From Brevibacterium siliguriense (GTDB lineage: Bacteria > Actinomycetota > Actinomycetes > Actinomycetales > Brevibacteriaceae), in the NCBI RefSeq assembly GCF_900105315.1, contig NZ_LT629766.1:1798001-1862000 (forward strand): a DNA stretch of 64,000 nucleotides. Reading direction: 5' to 3'. The position numbers and the translations under genes were made by a program. Of this stretch, positions 48,247-58,228 are shown piece after piece. Under the pieces are notes generated by a model. That model saw only the letters and a list, made by a program, of their open reading frames with translations. It searched no databases and was not told the DNA's origin. The stretch's first letter is position 1. Each line of letters starts with the position of its first letter.

Positions 48247-48256
48247 ACCTGACACC
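48247..48256 (+). repeat. Second copy of a 10-bp direct repeat (first at 48231-48240)
   Basis: ACCTGACACC occurs at 48231-48240 and 48247-48256, in the gap between thyX and the next gene. It is probably a trivial duplication. Confidence 0.6.
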
Positions 48257-48286
48257 GTCGTCACTCAGTTCTCAGGAGGAACCGCC

Positions 48287-48865
48287 ATGGCAGATATCTA
48301 TTCAGCTCAGCTCAATCCAGGCAAGCTCGACGTCGTCACCGACTGGGTGGCCAAACAGGGATGGGCCGCCGAGCTCGACCTCGAGGCGAACCCGCTCGAA
48401 GCCGTCACCGCGTACCGTTTCGATGACCCCGCCGGTGAGGTGGGCATCGAGATCCACATCGTGAAGAGCGGCGACCAGCTGCTGCAGGTGCCGCTGACCT
48501 ACCGCGGAGCACCTCTCGAAGGCGCCGACGAGGCGTTCGTGGCGAACATGGAGCACTCGGTGCTCGGCAAGCGGTGGGTCTACGCCGGCATGGGCGACCC
48601 GCTGTTCCGGCAGCGCCTCGACCACACGATCGCCACTGCATCGACCGCGGCGAAGCAGTACCGCGTCGACGACGAGGGCAATCGGGGAGAAGAGATCACC
48701 GATGTGGCTCACGCCTTCGGGACCGGCCCACTGCCGGGCGCCGAAGACGTTGAGATCCTCTATCGCCTGTCGCCCGAATCGCCGGCAGAGAAGTCCGACG
48801 CAGGTCTGCTGCTGGGCCGCTGGGATGGTCAGGACACGAACGTCGTCCTCGCCATCATGGTCTGA
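48287..48865 (+). CDS. Maltokinase N-terminal-cap-like protein
   Basis: A 192-residue protein resembling the stand-alone actinobacterial proteins that match the N-terminal cap domain of maltokinase. The matching pieces are KLDVVTDWVAKQGW at the start, DDPAGEVGIEIHIV, the VPLTYRGAPLEGADEAFV segment near residue 70 and MEHSVLGKRWVYAGMGDP near 90. The kinase domain itself is absent, so catalysis is not expected; the role is unknown. ATG 48287 has a strong AGGAGGA site. It lies between thyX and the broken HIT gene. Confidence 0.7.
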   Translation: MADIYSAQLNPGKLDVVTDWVAKQGWAAELDLEANPLEAVTAYRFDDPAGEVGIEIHIVKSGDQLLQVPLTYRGAPLEGADEAFVANMEHSVLGKRWVYAGMGDPLFRQRLDHTIATASTAAKQYRVDDEGNRGEEITDVAHAFGTGPLPGAEDVEILYRLSPESPAEKSDAGLLLGRWDGQDTNVVLAIMV

Positions 48866-48925
48866 ACATCGCAGCCGAACACCCTACGGCACAGTCCACT
48901 CACGGCGAGGGAGGAACCGGATCTG

Positions 48926-49247
48926 ATGAACAGCGACTGCATCTTCTGCCAGATCGTCGCGGGTGAGGCACCGAGTGCGCCGATCGCCGAGACCGAATCG
49001 ACGTTCGCGTTCATGGACATCCAGCCCGGGTCGGATGGGCATCTGCTCGTTGTGCCGAAGCGTCACAGCACGGATCTGCGGGACATCCCGGCTGACTGTG
49101 TTCCACTTCCACATGCACGTCATTCCGCGCTGCCGGGACAAGGACAAGGATCGTCTGCGTCTGCCGTTCGAGCCCGGCGTCCGCGGAAATCAGGACCTCA
49201 TCGGTTCCCTTGCGTCGAGCATGCGGGAGTCATTCGGCGAGGGATGA
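48926..49247 (+). pseudogene. HIT-family hydrolase with an internal deletion
   Basis: The N-terminal part (from ATG 48926 behind GGGAGGAA) reads a normal HIT protein start: CIFCQIVAGEAPS, then FAFMDIQPGSDGHLLVVPKRH and LRDIPA. At about 49091-49095 the sequence jumps, in another frame, to TVFHFHMHVIPR, the HxHxH active-site motif, and then a normal tail RLPFEPGVRGNQDLIG ending at 49247. About 45 residues that normally lie between (the helix and the Asn/Gly nucleotide-binding segment) are missing. Active-site histidines survive but the protein cannot fold normally and is out of frame. Confidence 0.85.
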
Positions 49248-49279
49248 TGCATTGCCGCGATCGCCGCCGTTGCGCTCGA

Positions 49280-49295
49280 CGTCGCCGAGGCGACG
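49280..49295. terminator. Short hairpin between the HIT remnant and the alcohol dehydrogenase
   Basis: CGTCGCC at 49280-49286 and GGCGACG at 49289-49295 form an inverted repeat around GA, with a copy of the decamer (49283-49292) inside. It sits between convergent genes. The loop is very small, so a protein-binding role is as likely as termination. Confidence 0.4.
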
Positions 49296-49320
49296 CACAG
49301 TGCCCAGGCCGTCGGCCGTC

Positions 49321-50376
49321 TCACCTGGTCAAGTCGATGATTGTCATTCCTGCCGGGGCGGAGGGCGATCCCATCGCCTCCATCGCCGCGGGCGCCTCGT
49401 CGAGTCCGATGACGTTCGAGACGAGATCCTGCGGGCGCAGCCGCCCCTGAACGACGAGGTCCACGAGCTCCGGGTACTCGGCCGCTGCCATTCCGTGCGA
49501 GCCGAGCACACTGAGCTCGAGAGCGATCACCCGCGGCAGGTCGATGACCGGCTCGGCAGGCAGCAGCCCGATCTGCACATGTCGGCCCAAGGGCGCCAGT
49601 GCACCGATCGCCGCCCGGATCGTGTCCTCTCGACCCAAGGCATCGACAGTCACAGCCACTCCATCAGGATCGGTCGACGCGAACTGCGCGACCACCTCGG
49701 CGCCGAGCTGGGCCGGGTCGAGATCGCGGGCATTGACACATCGTTCGGCCCCGAACTCACTGGCGGATTCCAAGGCCGCATCGCTGACGTCGACGGCCAC
49801 CACCCTCGCGCCGAGTGCCCGGGCGATCATGATCGCCGACAGCCCCACGCCGCCGCAGCCGAACACGGCGACAGTCTCGTCCGCGCCAAGTTGAGCCCGC
49901 ACGCGCAGACCGTGGAAGGCGGTGGCGAATCGACAGCCGAGCCCGACCACCGCCGCGGCCGGCAGATCCTCGGGCACGGCCACGAGGTTCGCATCGGCAT
50001 TGTGGATGACGACCTGTTCCGCCCACGACCCGAAATGCGTGAATCCCGGCTGCGTCTGATCGGGGCAGACCTGCGCATTTCCGGAAGTGCACCACCGACA
50101 ATTCCCGCACCCGCACACGAACGGGACGGTCACTCGCTGACCGACGCGGAATTCCTGCACACCTGACCCCGCCGAGGTGACCCGACCCACCAGCTCATGC
50201 CCGGGAACATGGGGCAGGCTGATCGTCGAGTCGTGGCCGGCCCACGCGTGATGATCGCTGCGGCACACCCCGGTGGCTTCGACGTCGATGACGACGCCGG
50301 CAGCGTGGGCAGCGGGAGCAGGGATCTCCTGCAGTTGAGGTCGGGCGGAGAACTGATCGAAGACAACGGCGCGCAT
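49321..50376 (-). CDS. Zinc-dependent alcohol dehydrogenase (MDR family)
   Basis: Medium-chain NAD(P)-dependent alcohol dehydrogenase, 351 residues. Catalytic zinc ligands are in GVCRSDHHAW (Cys about 38) and PGHELVG (His-Glu); structural zinc Cys residues are in FVCGCGNCRWCTSGNAQVC near 90-105. The coenzyme motif VFGCGGVGLSAI near 172 precedes a basic-poor loop consistent with NAD. The substrate is unknown. ATG at 50374-50376. It converges on the HIT remnant and is 88 bases from the next leftward gene. Confidence 0.9.
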   Translation of the reverse strand: MRAVVFDQFSARPQLQEIPAPAAHAAGVVIDVEATGVCRSDHHAWAGHDSTISLPHVPGHELVGRVTSAGSGVQEFRVGQRVTVPFVCGCGNCRWCTSGNAQVCPDQTQPGFTHFGSWAEQVVIHNADANLVAVPEDLPAAAVVGLGCRFATAFHGLRVRAQLGADETVAVFGCGGVGLSAIMIARALGARVVAVDVSDAALESASEFGAERCVNARDLDPAQLGAEVVAQFASTDPDGVAVTVDALGREDTIRAAIGALAPLGRHVQIGLLPAEPVIDLPRVIALELSVLGSHGMAAAEYPELVDLVVQGRLRPQDLVSNVIGLDEAPAAMEAMGSPSAPAGMTIIDLTR

Positions 50377-50463
50377 ACCGCCGATCGTAGGCGGTAGGCC
50401 GGGCGCGAACCCAGCGTGTCCGCTCTGTGGCGACTGCCTGTCAGTCGACTTACCGTCGGCACC

Positions 50464-51432
50464 TCAGTGTGGATGGATTCCGGCAGCTGCCAAAGCACCG
50501 AGCAGCCGCGCACGCAGGGACTGCGCCCGCCCGGAGAACGCCTTCTGCCGTTCCATGTACTCGACCTTTCCTGCAGCGGTCTCGATGGCGACGACCCCGT
50601 AGCCCCATCCGCGAAGGTCATAGGGGGAGGCCTCCATATCGAGGGTGCGGATGTCGAGCGCCAGATCGAAGCAGTCGACGACGAGATCCGAATCAGCGAT
50701 CGGCGAGATCTTCATCGCCCACTTGTACAGATCCATCCCCGCATGCAGACACCCGGGCTGTTCGTTGGAGATCATGCCCTCGCGGCTCGGCTGCAGGGTG
50801 TTGAGCGGCCGAGCCGGCTCGGTGAAGAAACGAAACGCATCATGATGCGAACACTGGATGCGGTGGCCCTCGACGACAGCATCAGTCTCGGCCGGATTCA
50901 GTCGCAAAGGCACCTGCTGATGCCGACGCTGCTCCTCGGTGAGCCGGTAGACCATCGCCCACTCATGGATTCCGAAACACCCGAAATTCGCCTCCCGGTT
51001 CAGCGTCGACGACAGCAGGGAAGCGATGAACTTCGCCCCATCCCCACGGTCGGCACGCCAAGACTCGAGGTCCACCTCGGCGACGTTCCGGTCATCGTCG
51101 ATGCGGTACCAACGTCGGTCGAAATACCGGCGATCGGCCGCCTCGGCGAGTTCGACGCGCACGCCCGGACCGGGGTGCCACTTCTTCAGCTGCCCGACCT
51201 TGAATGGGTAATAGGTGAAGAGGAAATCCTCAACCGGATGGCTCTCCTGCCGCATCCGCCGCTTGATATGCGCATCGGTGCGCTCGGCGATCCGCCGTTC
51301 GTGCTCATCCCGTGCCCCGTGCCAGTGGGAGGCAGGAACGACACCATCACCGAGGCGGCCCGACGATTCATCGGCATGCTCGGTCTCCGCCCTGTACGGG
51401 GCGGGAGTCGTGGAGGAGGGTGCGGAAGTCAC
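50464..51432 (-). CDS. Conserved actinobacterial protein of unknown function
   Basis: A 322-residue soluble protein. The HPVEDFLFTYYPFKVGQLKKWHPG motif region near residue 65-88 and several conserved His/Arg/Trp clusters (WHGARDEHERRIAERTDAHIKRR; NREANFGCFGIHEWAMVYR) define a family found across actinobacteria. It is often labelled 3-methyladenine DNA glycosylase in databases; I see no glycosylase motif that would prove this. GTG start at 51430-51432; hrpB lies 37 bases upstream on the same strand, so the two may be co-transcribed. Confidence 0.7.
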   Translation of the reverse strand: MTSAPSSTTPAPYRAETEHADESSGRLGDGVVPASHWHGARDEHERRIAERTDAHIKRRMRQESHPVEDFLFTYYPFKVGQLKKWHPGPGVRVELAEAADRRYFDRRWYRIDDDRNVAEVDLESWRADRGDGAKFIASLLSSTLNREANFGCFGIHEWAMVYRLTEEQRRHQQVPLRLNPAETDAVVEGHRIQCSHHDAFRFFTEPARPLNTLQPSREGMISNEQPGCLHAGMDLYKWAMKISPIADSDLVVDCFDLALDIRTLDMEASPYDLRGWGYGVVAIETAAGKVEYMERQKAFSGRAQSLRARLLGALAAAGIHPH

Positions 51433-51469
51433 CGCACCATTGTCCCAGACAGCCGAGTCGGCCTCCAGC

Positions 51470-54154
51470 TCAGCGGCCTGAGCGCTTCGTGCCCTTCGCC
51501 GCAGGTGCCGTCAACGGGTCCTCTGGCCACGGATGCTTCGGGTAGCGGCCCCGATTCTCGGCTCTGACGTGGGCATACGCGTTCGCCCAGAAGGACGCGA
51601 GGTCACTGGTCACTGCCAAGGGCCTGCGGGCGGGGGAGAGCAGATGCATCGTGACGGGCACTCGGCCGTCGCAGACGCGAGGCACATCGGTCCACCCGAA
51701 GCACTCCTGGAGCTTGACCGCGAGGATCGGGCTCGGGATCTCGGCGCGATCAGGATCCGGGTACTCGAGGCGGACGCGTGATCCGCTGGGCACCTCGATG
51801 TGGGTCGGGGCCAGCTCGTCGAGTCGGGCCGCTTCGGGCCACGGCAGCAGAGTGCGCAGCGCGGATTTGAGGTCCACGCGGCCCGGATCCGAGCCCTTCG
51901 CGATCCGGTCGAGCGCCTCCGGACACCACTGATCGAGCGTGACCGACAGGTGCTCCCACGTCACGTCCGGCCACGGTTCGCCGAAAACTGAGCGGAGCAG
52001 ACCGAGCCTGGTTCGCAGCGATTCGAAGGCTTCGGACGGACGAAGGACCTTACGGGCTCCCCGCTCACGCACCGATTCGGCAATGGCGCGGCGAGCGAGC
52101 TCGGGGCTGGCTTGGATCGGGGTGGACGAGAGTTCGATCCCGCCGAGGCGGCTGCGCCGAACCGCACGGACCTTGCCGCCCTCGAAGCTCGCCGTCTCCT
52201 CCGTGTGCAGCAGTCCGGCGCCGGCGAGTTCCGCGGTGTCGACGTCGATGGGGACCGCGGACCGGATGATCGCCCGCGACCCGGACAGTCCCACCTCAGC
52301 GATGGCCAGCCAGGGACTGCCCTGCAGGGACGAGTCTCGCGGCAGGCTCGCCGCAGTGCCCGAGGCCAGCAGGTATTCGGAGTCCGATGAGCTGCGCAGC
52401 CGCGCAATCTGCAGGGGATAGGACAACGCGGTGACGAACCCGAGGTCCTCAGGGGTGAGCGACATGCCGGAGCTGTCGGTGGCTTCGCCGGTGTCGGCAG
52501 TTCCGCCGTGGCCGGTTCCGCCGCCCGTGTTCTCGTCACCGCCGCCGGCCGCGAATTCGCGTGCGATCGAGGCGAACCGTTTGCGGTCCTGAGCGAATCG
52601 GGAATCTCTGCTGCGTCGCAGCTGTCGAAGAAGTGCCGAGAGGTCGGCGCCGGGAGCTCTCTGATCGGATTCGATGACGGCGATCGCCTCGGCCGCACGA
52701 GCAGGGGAGAGCAGGTCAGCCCCGTCGAGGAGACCGCGTGCCGACCACACCGAGGCGGGAATCGCCGCGATCGCCCGGCCGGTCTCGGTGGCATGCAGTG
52801 CTGATAGCGGGAGCTCGGATGAATCCGCAGTCACTTCCACAGCCCCCAACGCCACGAGATTGTCGACCGCCTGCCGCTTCGGGCCCGCGGGCAGAGGATC
52901 GGGCAGCAAGTCCTCGTCTCCTCCCCAGACGGCCAGCGCGAGGACTGCAGAGGTGAGGTCCGAGGTCGCGATCTCGGGAGGAGTGTGCTCGGGCAGGCTC
53001 GCCCAATCGGCCTCTGACATGCACCGATATGCGACACCCGGTCCCTGCCGGGCGGCACGACCGGAGCGTTGCGTGCCTGAGGCCTTCGACCCCCGCATCG
53101 TGACCAGCCCGGACATGCGTCGTCTCGTATCCAGGCGTGGTCCGCGGGAGAGTCCGGAGTCGACGACGATGCGCACACCGTCGATGGTCAGCGCCGATTC
53201 GGCGACCGACGTCGAGACGATGACCCGCCGGCTCCGTTCCCTGTCCGCCTGCGGCCGCAGGATCGCGTCCTGCTCCTTCGCAGGGGTCCGGCCCGTCAGC
53301 GTGTGCACTTCGACCGCAGAACCACCGCCCACGCTCGTCTCCACACGGCCTCGCACCCGGGAAGCCACCTCGTCGACCTCGCGCGCGCCGGGAGCGAAGA
53401 CGAGCGCATCCCCGTCGGCGTTCTCCTCCACAGCGCGCACGGTCACCGCGGCCAGATGGTCAAGGAAGTTCCAGGTCACGCCTCGTGCATCGAGCGGTCG
53501 CTCCTTCGCCGGCGCCCATCGGACTTCCAGGGGATAGGTATCGGCGGCCACCGACAGCAGAGTCGCCGGCGCCTGCGGCCCATCGCCGAGACGCTCGGAC
53601 CACAGCTGCGCATCCAAGGTCGCGGACATGACGACGATGGACAGATCCTCACGCAGAGCGGCCAACTCCCGGCACATCGCGTACGCGAGATCCGTATCCA
53701 ACTGCCGCTCATGCACCTCGTCGAGGATCACTCCGGCGACTCCGGTCAGTTCCGGATCACGCAGCAGTCGGGACAGGAGCACGCCCGTGGTGACGAACTC
53801 GATGCGAGTCGCAGACGAGGTCCGCGACTCACCGCGGACGGTGTAGCCCACCACCTCGCCGAGGCGGGTCTCCGTCAACGTTGCGAGCCGCCTGGCCGCG
53901 GCGCGGGCCGCCATCCGGCGGGGTTGGGTGACGATGATGCGGACCGGTTCCGCACCTGCCAACGACCGCGCCAGATAGTCGGCGATCATCGGCGGCACCA
54001 CGGTGGTCTTACCGGTTCCGGGGGGAGCCTCCACGACCAATCTCGGGAAGGGGGCCGCCTCGGCGAGGTTCAGCTCATCAATGAGCGCGGCCGCGGGCAG
54101 TCCGGCCCCGATGCGGGCGAGATCGAAGGCGAGCGGGAGGTGCGGATCGGGCAT
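51470..54154 (-). CDS. hrpB: ATP-dependent helicase HrpB
   Basis: DEAH-box (DExH) helicase of the HrpB family, 894 residues. Motif I APPGTGKTT (about 43-51), Ia TQPRRMAARAAARR, II DEVH with ILDEVHERQLD near 160, III MSATLD, then VSTSVAESALTIDGV and the QRSGRAARQGPG motif VI near 365-375. A long C-terminal region with the HrpB-specific domain ends near KHPWPEDP. The biological role of bacterial HrpB is poorly known. ATG 54152-54154. An insertion of Gly/Thr-rich residues (GGGDENTGGGTGHGGT) lies near 545-565. Confidence 0.93.
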   Translation of the reverse strand: MPDPHLPLAFDLARIGAGLPAAALIDELNLAEAAPFPRLVVEAPPGTGKTTVVPPMIADYLARSLAGAEPVRIIVTQPRRMAARAAARRLATLTETRLGEVVGYTVRGESRTSSATRIEFVTTGVLLSRLLRDPELTGVAGVILDEVHERQLDTDLAYAMCRELAALREDLSIVVMSATLDAQLWSERLGDGPQAPATLLSVAADTYPLEVRWAPAKERPLDARGVTWNFLDHLAAVTVRAVEENADGDALVFAPGAREVDEVASRVRGRVETSVGGGSAVEVHTLTGRTPAKEQDAILRPQADRERSRRVIVSTSVAESALTIDGVRIVVDSGLSRGPRLDTRRRMSGLVTMRGSKASGTQRSGRAARQGPGVAYRCMSEADWASLPEHTPPEIATSDLTSAVLALAVWGGDEDLLPDPLPAGPKRQAVDNLVALGAVEVTADSSELPLSALHATETGRAIAAIPASVWSARGLLDGADLLSPARAAEAIAVIESDQRAPGADLSALLRQLRRSRDSRFAQDRKRFASIAREFAAGGGDENTGGGTGHGGTADTGEATDSSGMSLTPEDLGFVTALSYPLQIARLRSSSDSEYLLASGTAASLPRDSSLQGSPWLAIAEVGLSGSRAIIRSAVPIDVDTAELAGAGLLHTEETASFEGGKVRAVRRSRLGGIELSSTPIQASPELARRAIAESVRERGARKVLRPSEAFESLRTRLGLLRSVFGEPWPDVTWEHLSVTLDQWCPEALDRIAKGSDPGRVDLKSALRTLLPWPEAARLDELAPTHIEVPSGSRVRLEYPDPDRAEIPSPILAVKLQECFGWTDVPRVCDGRVPVTMHLLSPARRPLAVTSDLASFWANAYAHVRAENRGRYPKHPWPEDPLTAPAAKGTKRSGR

Positions 54155-54237
54155 GGCACTAGTCTCTCAGGTCGACGTCGCGACGCCGACGAGCACCGAC
54201 GCGCGGAAGGCGCCTGGCACTGACTAGACTGGGGCAT

Positions 54238-55044
54238 ATGCGTATCGCCAGATTTGTACATCAGGACGAGCCCAAATACGGAGTCGTCGAAGGTGAAGTG
54301 CCGCCGATCACCGACGGCAGTTGGGACACGTCGGGACTCGAACTCGCCGTTCTCGACTCGGACCCGTTCTTCTCTCCGGCCCAATCGACAGGGGAGAGGC
54401 TGAAGATCGACGACGTGCGTCTGGTCAGCCCCATCCTGCCGCGTTCGAAGGTCATCGGCGTCGGCCGCAACTTCGCCGACCACGCCGCCGAACTCGGCAA
54501 TGAAGTGCCGGTCTCACCCTTGACCTTCTTCAAACCCAATACCTCGGTCATCGGACCTGGCGACCCCATCCGCCTGCCTGCCATCAGCGAATATGTCTCC
54601 TATGAGGCCGAACTCGCCGTCATCATCGGCCGAGTGGCCAAGGGAGTGAAGGCCGAGAACGCCTTCGACCACGTCCTCGGATACACCGCCGGAAACGATG
54701 TGACCCTGCGCGACATCCAGAAGGCCGACAAGCAGTGGTCGCGTGCGAAGGGCTTCGACACCTCCTGCCCGCTGGGCCCGTGGATCGAGACCGAACTCGA
54801 CGTCGACGACCTGAACATCCGTTCCTGGGTCGACGGAGACAAGAAGCAGGACGGGACCACCGCCGACTTCATCTTCGACATCCCGACCCTCATCGAGCAC
54901 CTGTCCGAGACCATCACTCTGCTGCCCGGCGACGTCATCCTCACCGGAACCCCGGCCGGAGTCGGCCAGATCGTGTCCGGCAACCGCGTCGACATCGCCA
55001 TCGAAGGGCTCGGTGTCCTGTCGAACCCGGTCATGGACGCCTGA
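54238..55044 (+). CDS. Fumarylacetoacetate hydrolase family protein
   Basis: FAH-superfamily hydrolase/isomerase, 268 residues, acting on a 2-hydroxy- or 2-oxo-dioate-like substrate with a divalent metal. Residues: [12 protein letters not shown] near 80, the metal-binding Glu in [10 protein letters not shown] near 122 and Asp in [10 protein letters not shown] near 155, and [13 protein letters not shown] near 235. This gene commonly precedes gltX in actinobacteria, and here it lies 74 bases upstream in the same direction. The precise substrate is unknown. Confidence 0.87.
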   Translation: MRIARFVHQDEPKYGVVEGEVPPITDGSWDTSGLELAVLDSDPFFSPAQSTGERLKIDDVRLVSPILPRSKVIGVGRNFADHAAELGNEVPVSPLTFFKPNTSVIGPGDPIRLPAISEYVSYEAELAVIIGRVAKGVKAENAFDHVLGYTAGNDVTLRDIQKADKQWSRAKGFDTSCPLGPWIETELDVDDLNIRSWVDGDKKQDGTTADFIFDIPTLIEHLSETITLLPGDVILTGTPAGVGQIVSGNRVDIAIEGLGVLSNPVMDA

Positions 55045-55118
55045 GCCGACCCGCACACCACCAGCGCCACCGCGCACACCACAGACTCACACCCGAGAAG
55101 ATCACGCAAAGGACAATC

Positions 55119-56585
55119 GTGAGCGTCAAAGTTCGTTTCTGCCCATCACCCACCGGCACCCCGCACGTCGGCATGGTCCGCACGGCCCTGTTCAACTGGG
55201 CCTATGCCAAGCGCACCGGCGGCAAGTTCGTCTTCCGCATCGAAGACACCGACGCGGCACGTGACTCCGAAGAGAGCTTCGGCCAGGTCGTCGAGGCCCT
55301 CAAATGGCTGGGCCTGGACTGGGACGAAGGCATCGAGGTCGGCGGCGACAACGGACCCTACCGCCAGTCGCAGCGCGGTGAGATCTACGCCGACGTCATC
55401 GAGAAGCTCAAGGCCGGCGGCCACATCTACGAGTCCTTTTCCACCAACGAAGAGGTCGAAGCCCGCCACAAGGCCGCGGGCCGCGACCCCAAGCTCGGCT
55501 ATGACGGGTTTGACCGCGACCTCACCGACGAGCAGAAGGCCGCCTTCCGCGCCGAAGGTCGCGAGCCCGTGTGGCGTGTGCGCATGCCCGACGAGGACAT
55601 CACCTTCACCGACCTCGTCCGCGGCGACATCACCTTCAAGGCCGGCACCGTGCCTGACTTCGTCGTCGTCCGCTCAGGCGGCCAGCCCCTGTACACCCTG
55701 GTCAACCCCGTCGACGATGCGCTGATGGGCATCACCCATGTGCTCCGCGGCGAGGACATCCTGTCCTCGACCCCGCGCCAGATCGCTCTCTACGAACACC
55801 TCAAGGCCATCGGAATCGCCGAGGCGACCCCCGAATTCGGCCACCTGCCCTACGTCATGGGCGAGGGCAACAAGAAGCTGTCGAAGCGCGACCCCGAATC
55901 GAACCTGTTCCTCCACCGCGAGAACGGCTTCATCCCCGAGGGTCTCATCAACTACCTCGCCCTGCTCGGCTGGTCCATCGGACCCGACCGTGACGTGTTC
56001 AGCGTCAAGGAGTTCACCGAGGCCTTCGACATCCACGATGTCCTGCCCAACCCGGCCCGGTTCGACGTGAAGAAGGCCACCGCCATCAACGCCGACCACA
56101 TCCGCCTCCTCGAGCCGGGTGTCTTCCGAGACCGGCTGGTGCCGTATCTCCAGGCCGCCGAGGTGCTCCCGGAGTCACCGACGGACGCTCAGCTGGTGAT
56201 CCTCGACCGGGCGGCACCGCTCGTCCAGACCCGCATGAAGCTGCTCGGCGAAGCTCCCGACCTGCTCGCGTTCCTCTTCACCTCCGACGCCGACCTCGTC
56301 ATGGCCGAAGACGGTCTGAAGACGCTCAAGGACTCCGCCCCCGAGGTGCTCGCCGCCTCCATCGAGGTCCTCGAAGGCCTCGACGAGTGGACGACGGCCA
56401 AGCTCGAAGAGGTGCTCTCAGCCAAACTCGTCGACGAGATGGAGATCAAGCCGCGCCTGGCCTACGGCCCGCTGCGTGTGGCCGTGTCCGGCCGCAAGGT
56501 CTCCCCGCCGCTGTTCGAGTCGATGGAGATCCTCGGCAAGGACTCATCTCTCACTCGCCTCAAGGCACTCGCGGCACAACTGTGA
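55119..56585 (+). CDS. gltX: Glutamyl-tRNA synthetase
   Basis: Class I aminoacyl-tRNA synthetase that charges tRNA-Glu and, in bacteria lacking GlnRS, also tRNA-Gln. The 488-residue product has the HIGH-type motif in [12 protein letters not shown] (7-18), [13 protein letters not shown] near 40-50, and the KMSKS-type NKKLSKRD at about 251-258. GTG start at 55119 with AAAGGA at 55108-55113. tRNA-Gln and tRNA-Glu genes lie 1.5 kb downstream. Its stop overlaps or nearly touches the following gene. Confidence 0.96.
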   Translation: MSVKVRFCPSPTGTPHVGMVRTALFNWAYAKRTGGKFVFRIEDTDAARDSEESFGQVVEALKWLGLDWDEGIEVGGDNGPYRQSQRGEIYADVIEKLKAGGHIYESFSTNEEVEARHKAAGRDPKLGYDGFDRDLTDEQKAAFRAEGREPVWRVRMPDEDITFTDLVRGDITFKAGTVPDFVVVRSGGQPLYTLVNPVDDALMGITHVLRGEDILSSTPRQIALYEHLKAIGIAEATPEFGHLPYVMGEGNKKLSKRDPESNLFLHRENGFIPEGLINYLALLGWSIGPDRDVFSVKEFTEAFDIHDVLPNPARFDVKKATAINADHIRLLEPGVFRDRLVPYLQAAEVLPESPTDAQLVILDRAAPLVQTRMKLLGEAPDLLAFLFTSDADLVMAEDGLKTLKDSAPEVLAASIEVLEGLDEWTTAKLEEVLSAKLVDEMEIKPRLAYGPLRVAVSGRKVSPPLFESMEILGKDSSLTRLKALAAQL

Positions 56586-56587
56586 CC

Positions 56588-57886
56588 ATGGGAGAGCAGA
56601 CGAACTGGACCCGCGGGGGCCTGCACTTCCGTGATGTGACGATCACCGTCCCCTTCGATCATTTCGGACGGGCGGGGGAAGCCGCCTCGGCGAAGGTGAA
56701 CCTGCCGGACACGGTGAACGTGTTCGCACGGATCATCGCCACCGAGGCGGACAGCCGGAAGCCCTACCTCGTGTACCTGCAGGGCGGGCCCGGCGTGGAA
56801 GCTCCGCGCCCGGGCATCGTCGGCGGTGCCAGCGGGTGGGTGAAGCGCGCCCTCGAGGAGTTTCAGGTCGTCATGCTCGACCAGCGCGGAACCGGGAAGT
56901 CGAACCCGATCGGTTCGGTCGACGGGGCCATCACCGGCCTTGAGACGGTAGGGGAGGACCCGGCCGCGATCGCCGAGGCGCTGTCCTGCTTCCGAGCCGA
57001 TTCGATCGTCGAGGACGCGGAGATCCTGCGCGGCCACCTCGGCGCGGAGACGTGGTCCCTGCTGGGGCAGTCCTTCGGCGGATTCACGACGCTGCGTTAT
57101 ATCTCTGCGCATTCGAGCGCGCTGCACGAGGTGTATTTCACCGGGGGTCTGCCGGCGATCGGCCTCGACCCGGCGACCGTCTACGGACGGACGTGGGAGG
57201 GGATGATCCGCAAGTCCGAGCAGTATTATGCGGCGTTCCCCGGCGACCGTGAGAAGATGCGGCACCTCGTCGAGCTCGCGTCGGCTGGTGAGGGTCTTGC
57301 CCTGCCCGGGGGAGCACGGGCGACGCCGGAGCGGATCCGTCTGCTCGGGCACTTCCTCGGATCCTCGGACGGTCCGGAGAAGCTGCACTATCTGCTCGAC
57401 CACGATTTCGGTTCGTCGGCGTTCCGGCATGACCTCGCCGCATCCCTGCCGTTCTCGGGACGGAACCCGCTCTATGCGGTCATCCACGAATCCTGCTGGG
57501 CTGACGGCACCACGACGAACTGGGCAGCCAGGCGGGCGATGCCCGATGCCGTCCGTGAGGACCCCACCCTGCTGGCCGGTGAGCACGCCGGACCCGAGTC
57601 CCTGCACGAGGATCCGGAGCTTACGCCCTTCGCCGAGGTGGCCGAGATCGTCGCCGCACGTCAGTGGCCCGGTCTCTACGATGTCGACGCTCTGTGGGCC
57701 GCCTCGGTGCGCGGCGCTGCGGCGGTGTATTTCGAGGACGCGTACGTGCCGGTGGAGTATTCGCTCGCCACGGCCGAACACCTTTCAGGGGTGCATCCGT
57801 GGGTGACGAACGAGTACGAACACAACGGTCTGCGCGCCGACGGATACCGGGTCTTCGACCGGCTCATCGGCCTCGCCCGCGGGTGA
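56588..57886 (+). CDS. Alpha/beta hydrolase, proline iminopeptidase (S33) type
   Basis: Serine peptidase of the S33 family that probably removes N-terminal residues such as proline from peptides; 432 residues. The oxyanion motif YLQGGPGVEAP is near 68-75, DQRGTGKS near 105 and the nucleophile elbow GQSFGGF near 160 (Ser). The expected Asp and His lie in the C-terminal part, with VHPWVTNEYEHNG near the end supplying the His. ATG 56588; an in-frame GTG at 56582 overlaps the gltX stop as GTGA and is an alternative, so the pair is probably co-translated. Confidence 0.88.
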   Translation: MGEQTNWTRGGLHFRDVTITVPFDHFGRAGEAASAKVNLPDTVNVFARIIATEADSRKPYLVYLQGGPGVEAPRPGIVGGASGWVKRALEEFQVVMLDQRGTGKSNPIGSVDGAITGLETVGEDPAAIAEALSCFRADSIVEDAEILRGHLGAETWSLLGQSFGGFTTLRYISAHSSALHEVYFTGGLPAIGLDPATVYGRTWEGMIRKSEQYYAAFPGDREKMRHLVELASAGEGLALPGGARATPERIRLLGHFLGSSDGPEKLHYLLDHDFGSSAFRHDLAASLPFSGRNPLYAVIHESCWADGTTTNWAARRAMPDAVREDPTLLAGEHAGPESLHEDPELTPFAEVAEIVAARQWPGLYDVDALWAASVRGAAAVYFEDAYVPVEYSLATAEHLSGVHPWVTNEYEHNGLRADGYRVFDRLIGLARG

Positions 57887-57960
57887 TGTCCGGGCCCGTC
57901 GGCAGGGGACGGTGAGCCTGTATTGTTAAGAAGGTCACACCGAAAACGACCCCCTGAGAT

Positions 57961-57990
57961 TTGTCCGGAGGCGGGGTGCTTGTGTAGAGT
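57961..57990 (+). promoter_or_regulatory. Probable promoter of the tRNA pair
   Basis: TTGTCC at 57961-57966 and TAGAGT at 57985-57990 are separated by 18 bases and lie about 50 bases before tRNA-Gln. The downstream sequence TTATATCTCG is AT-rich. Confidence 0.5.
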
Positions 57991-58040
57991 TATATCTCGT
58001 TGCTCAGGGAATTCTCCACGGGGAAGACCTTGAAAAACAT

Positions 58041-58112
58041 TGGGCTATGGTGTAATTGGCAGCACGAGTGATTCTGGTTCATTTAGTCTAGGTTCAAGTC
58101 CTGGTAGCCCAG
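58041..58112 (+). tRNA. tRNA-Gln (anticodon CTG)
   Basis: The acceptor arm TGGGCTA (58041-58047) pairs with TAGCCCA ending at 58111, discriminator G. The anticodon arm AGTGA-TTCTGGT-TCATT gives anticodon CTG, read as Gln. The T arm contains GGTTCAAGTCC. CCA is not encoded. Confidence 0.95.
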
Positions 58113-58150
58113 CGGACACAGTCTGGATCAGTCCAGGAGTGTTGTTCTAA

Positions 58151-58223
58151 GCCCCCGTCGTCTAGTGGCCTAGGACGCCGCCCTCTCAAGGCGGTAACGG
58201 CAGTTCGAATCTGCTCGGGGGTA
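58151..58223 (+). tRNA. tRNA-Glu (anticodon CTC)
   Basis: The acceptor arm GCCCCCG pairs with CGGGGGT (a terminal G-U pair, normal for tRNA-Glu), discriminator A. The anticodon arm CCGCC-CTCTCAA-GGCGG gives anticodon CTC. The T arm contains AGTTCGAATCT. CCA is not encoded. It lies 38 bases after tRNA-Gln, probably in one transcript. Confidence 0.96.
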
Positions 58224-58228
58224 CGGTT

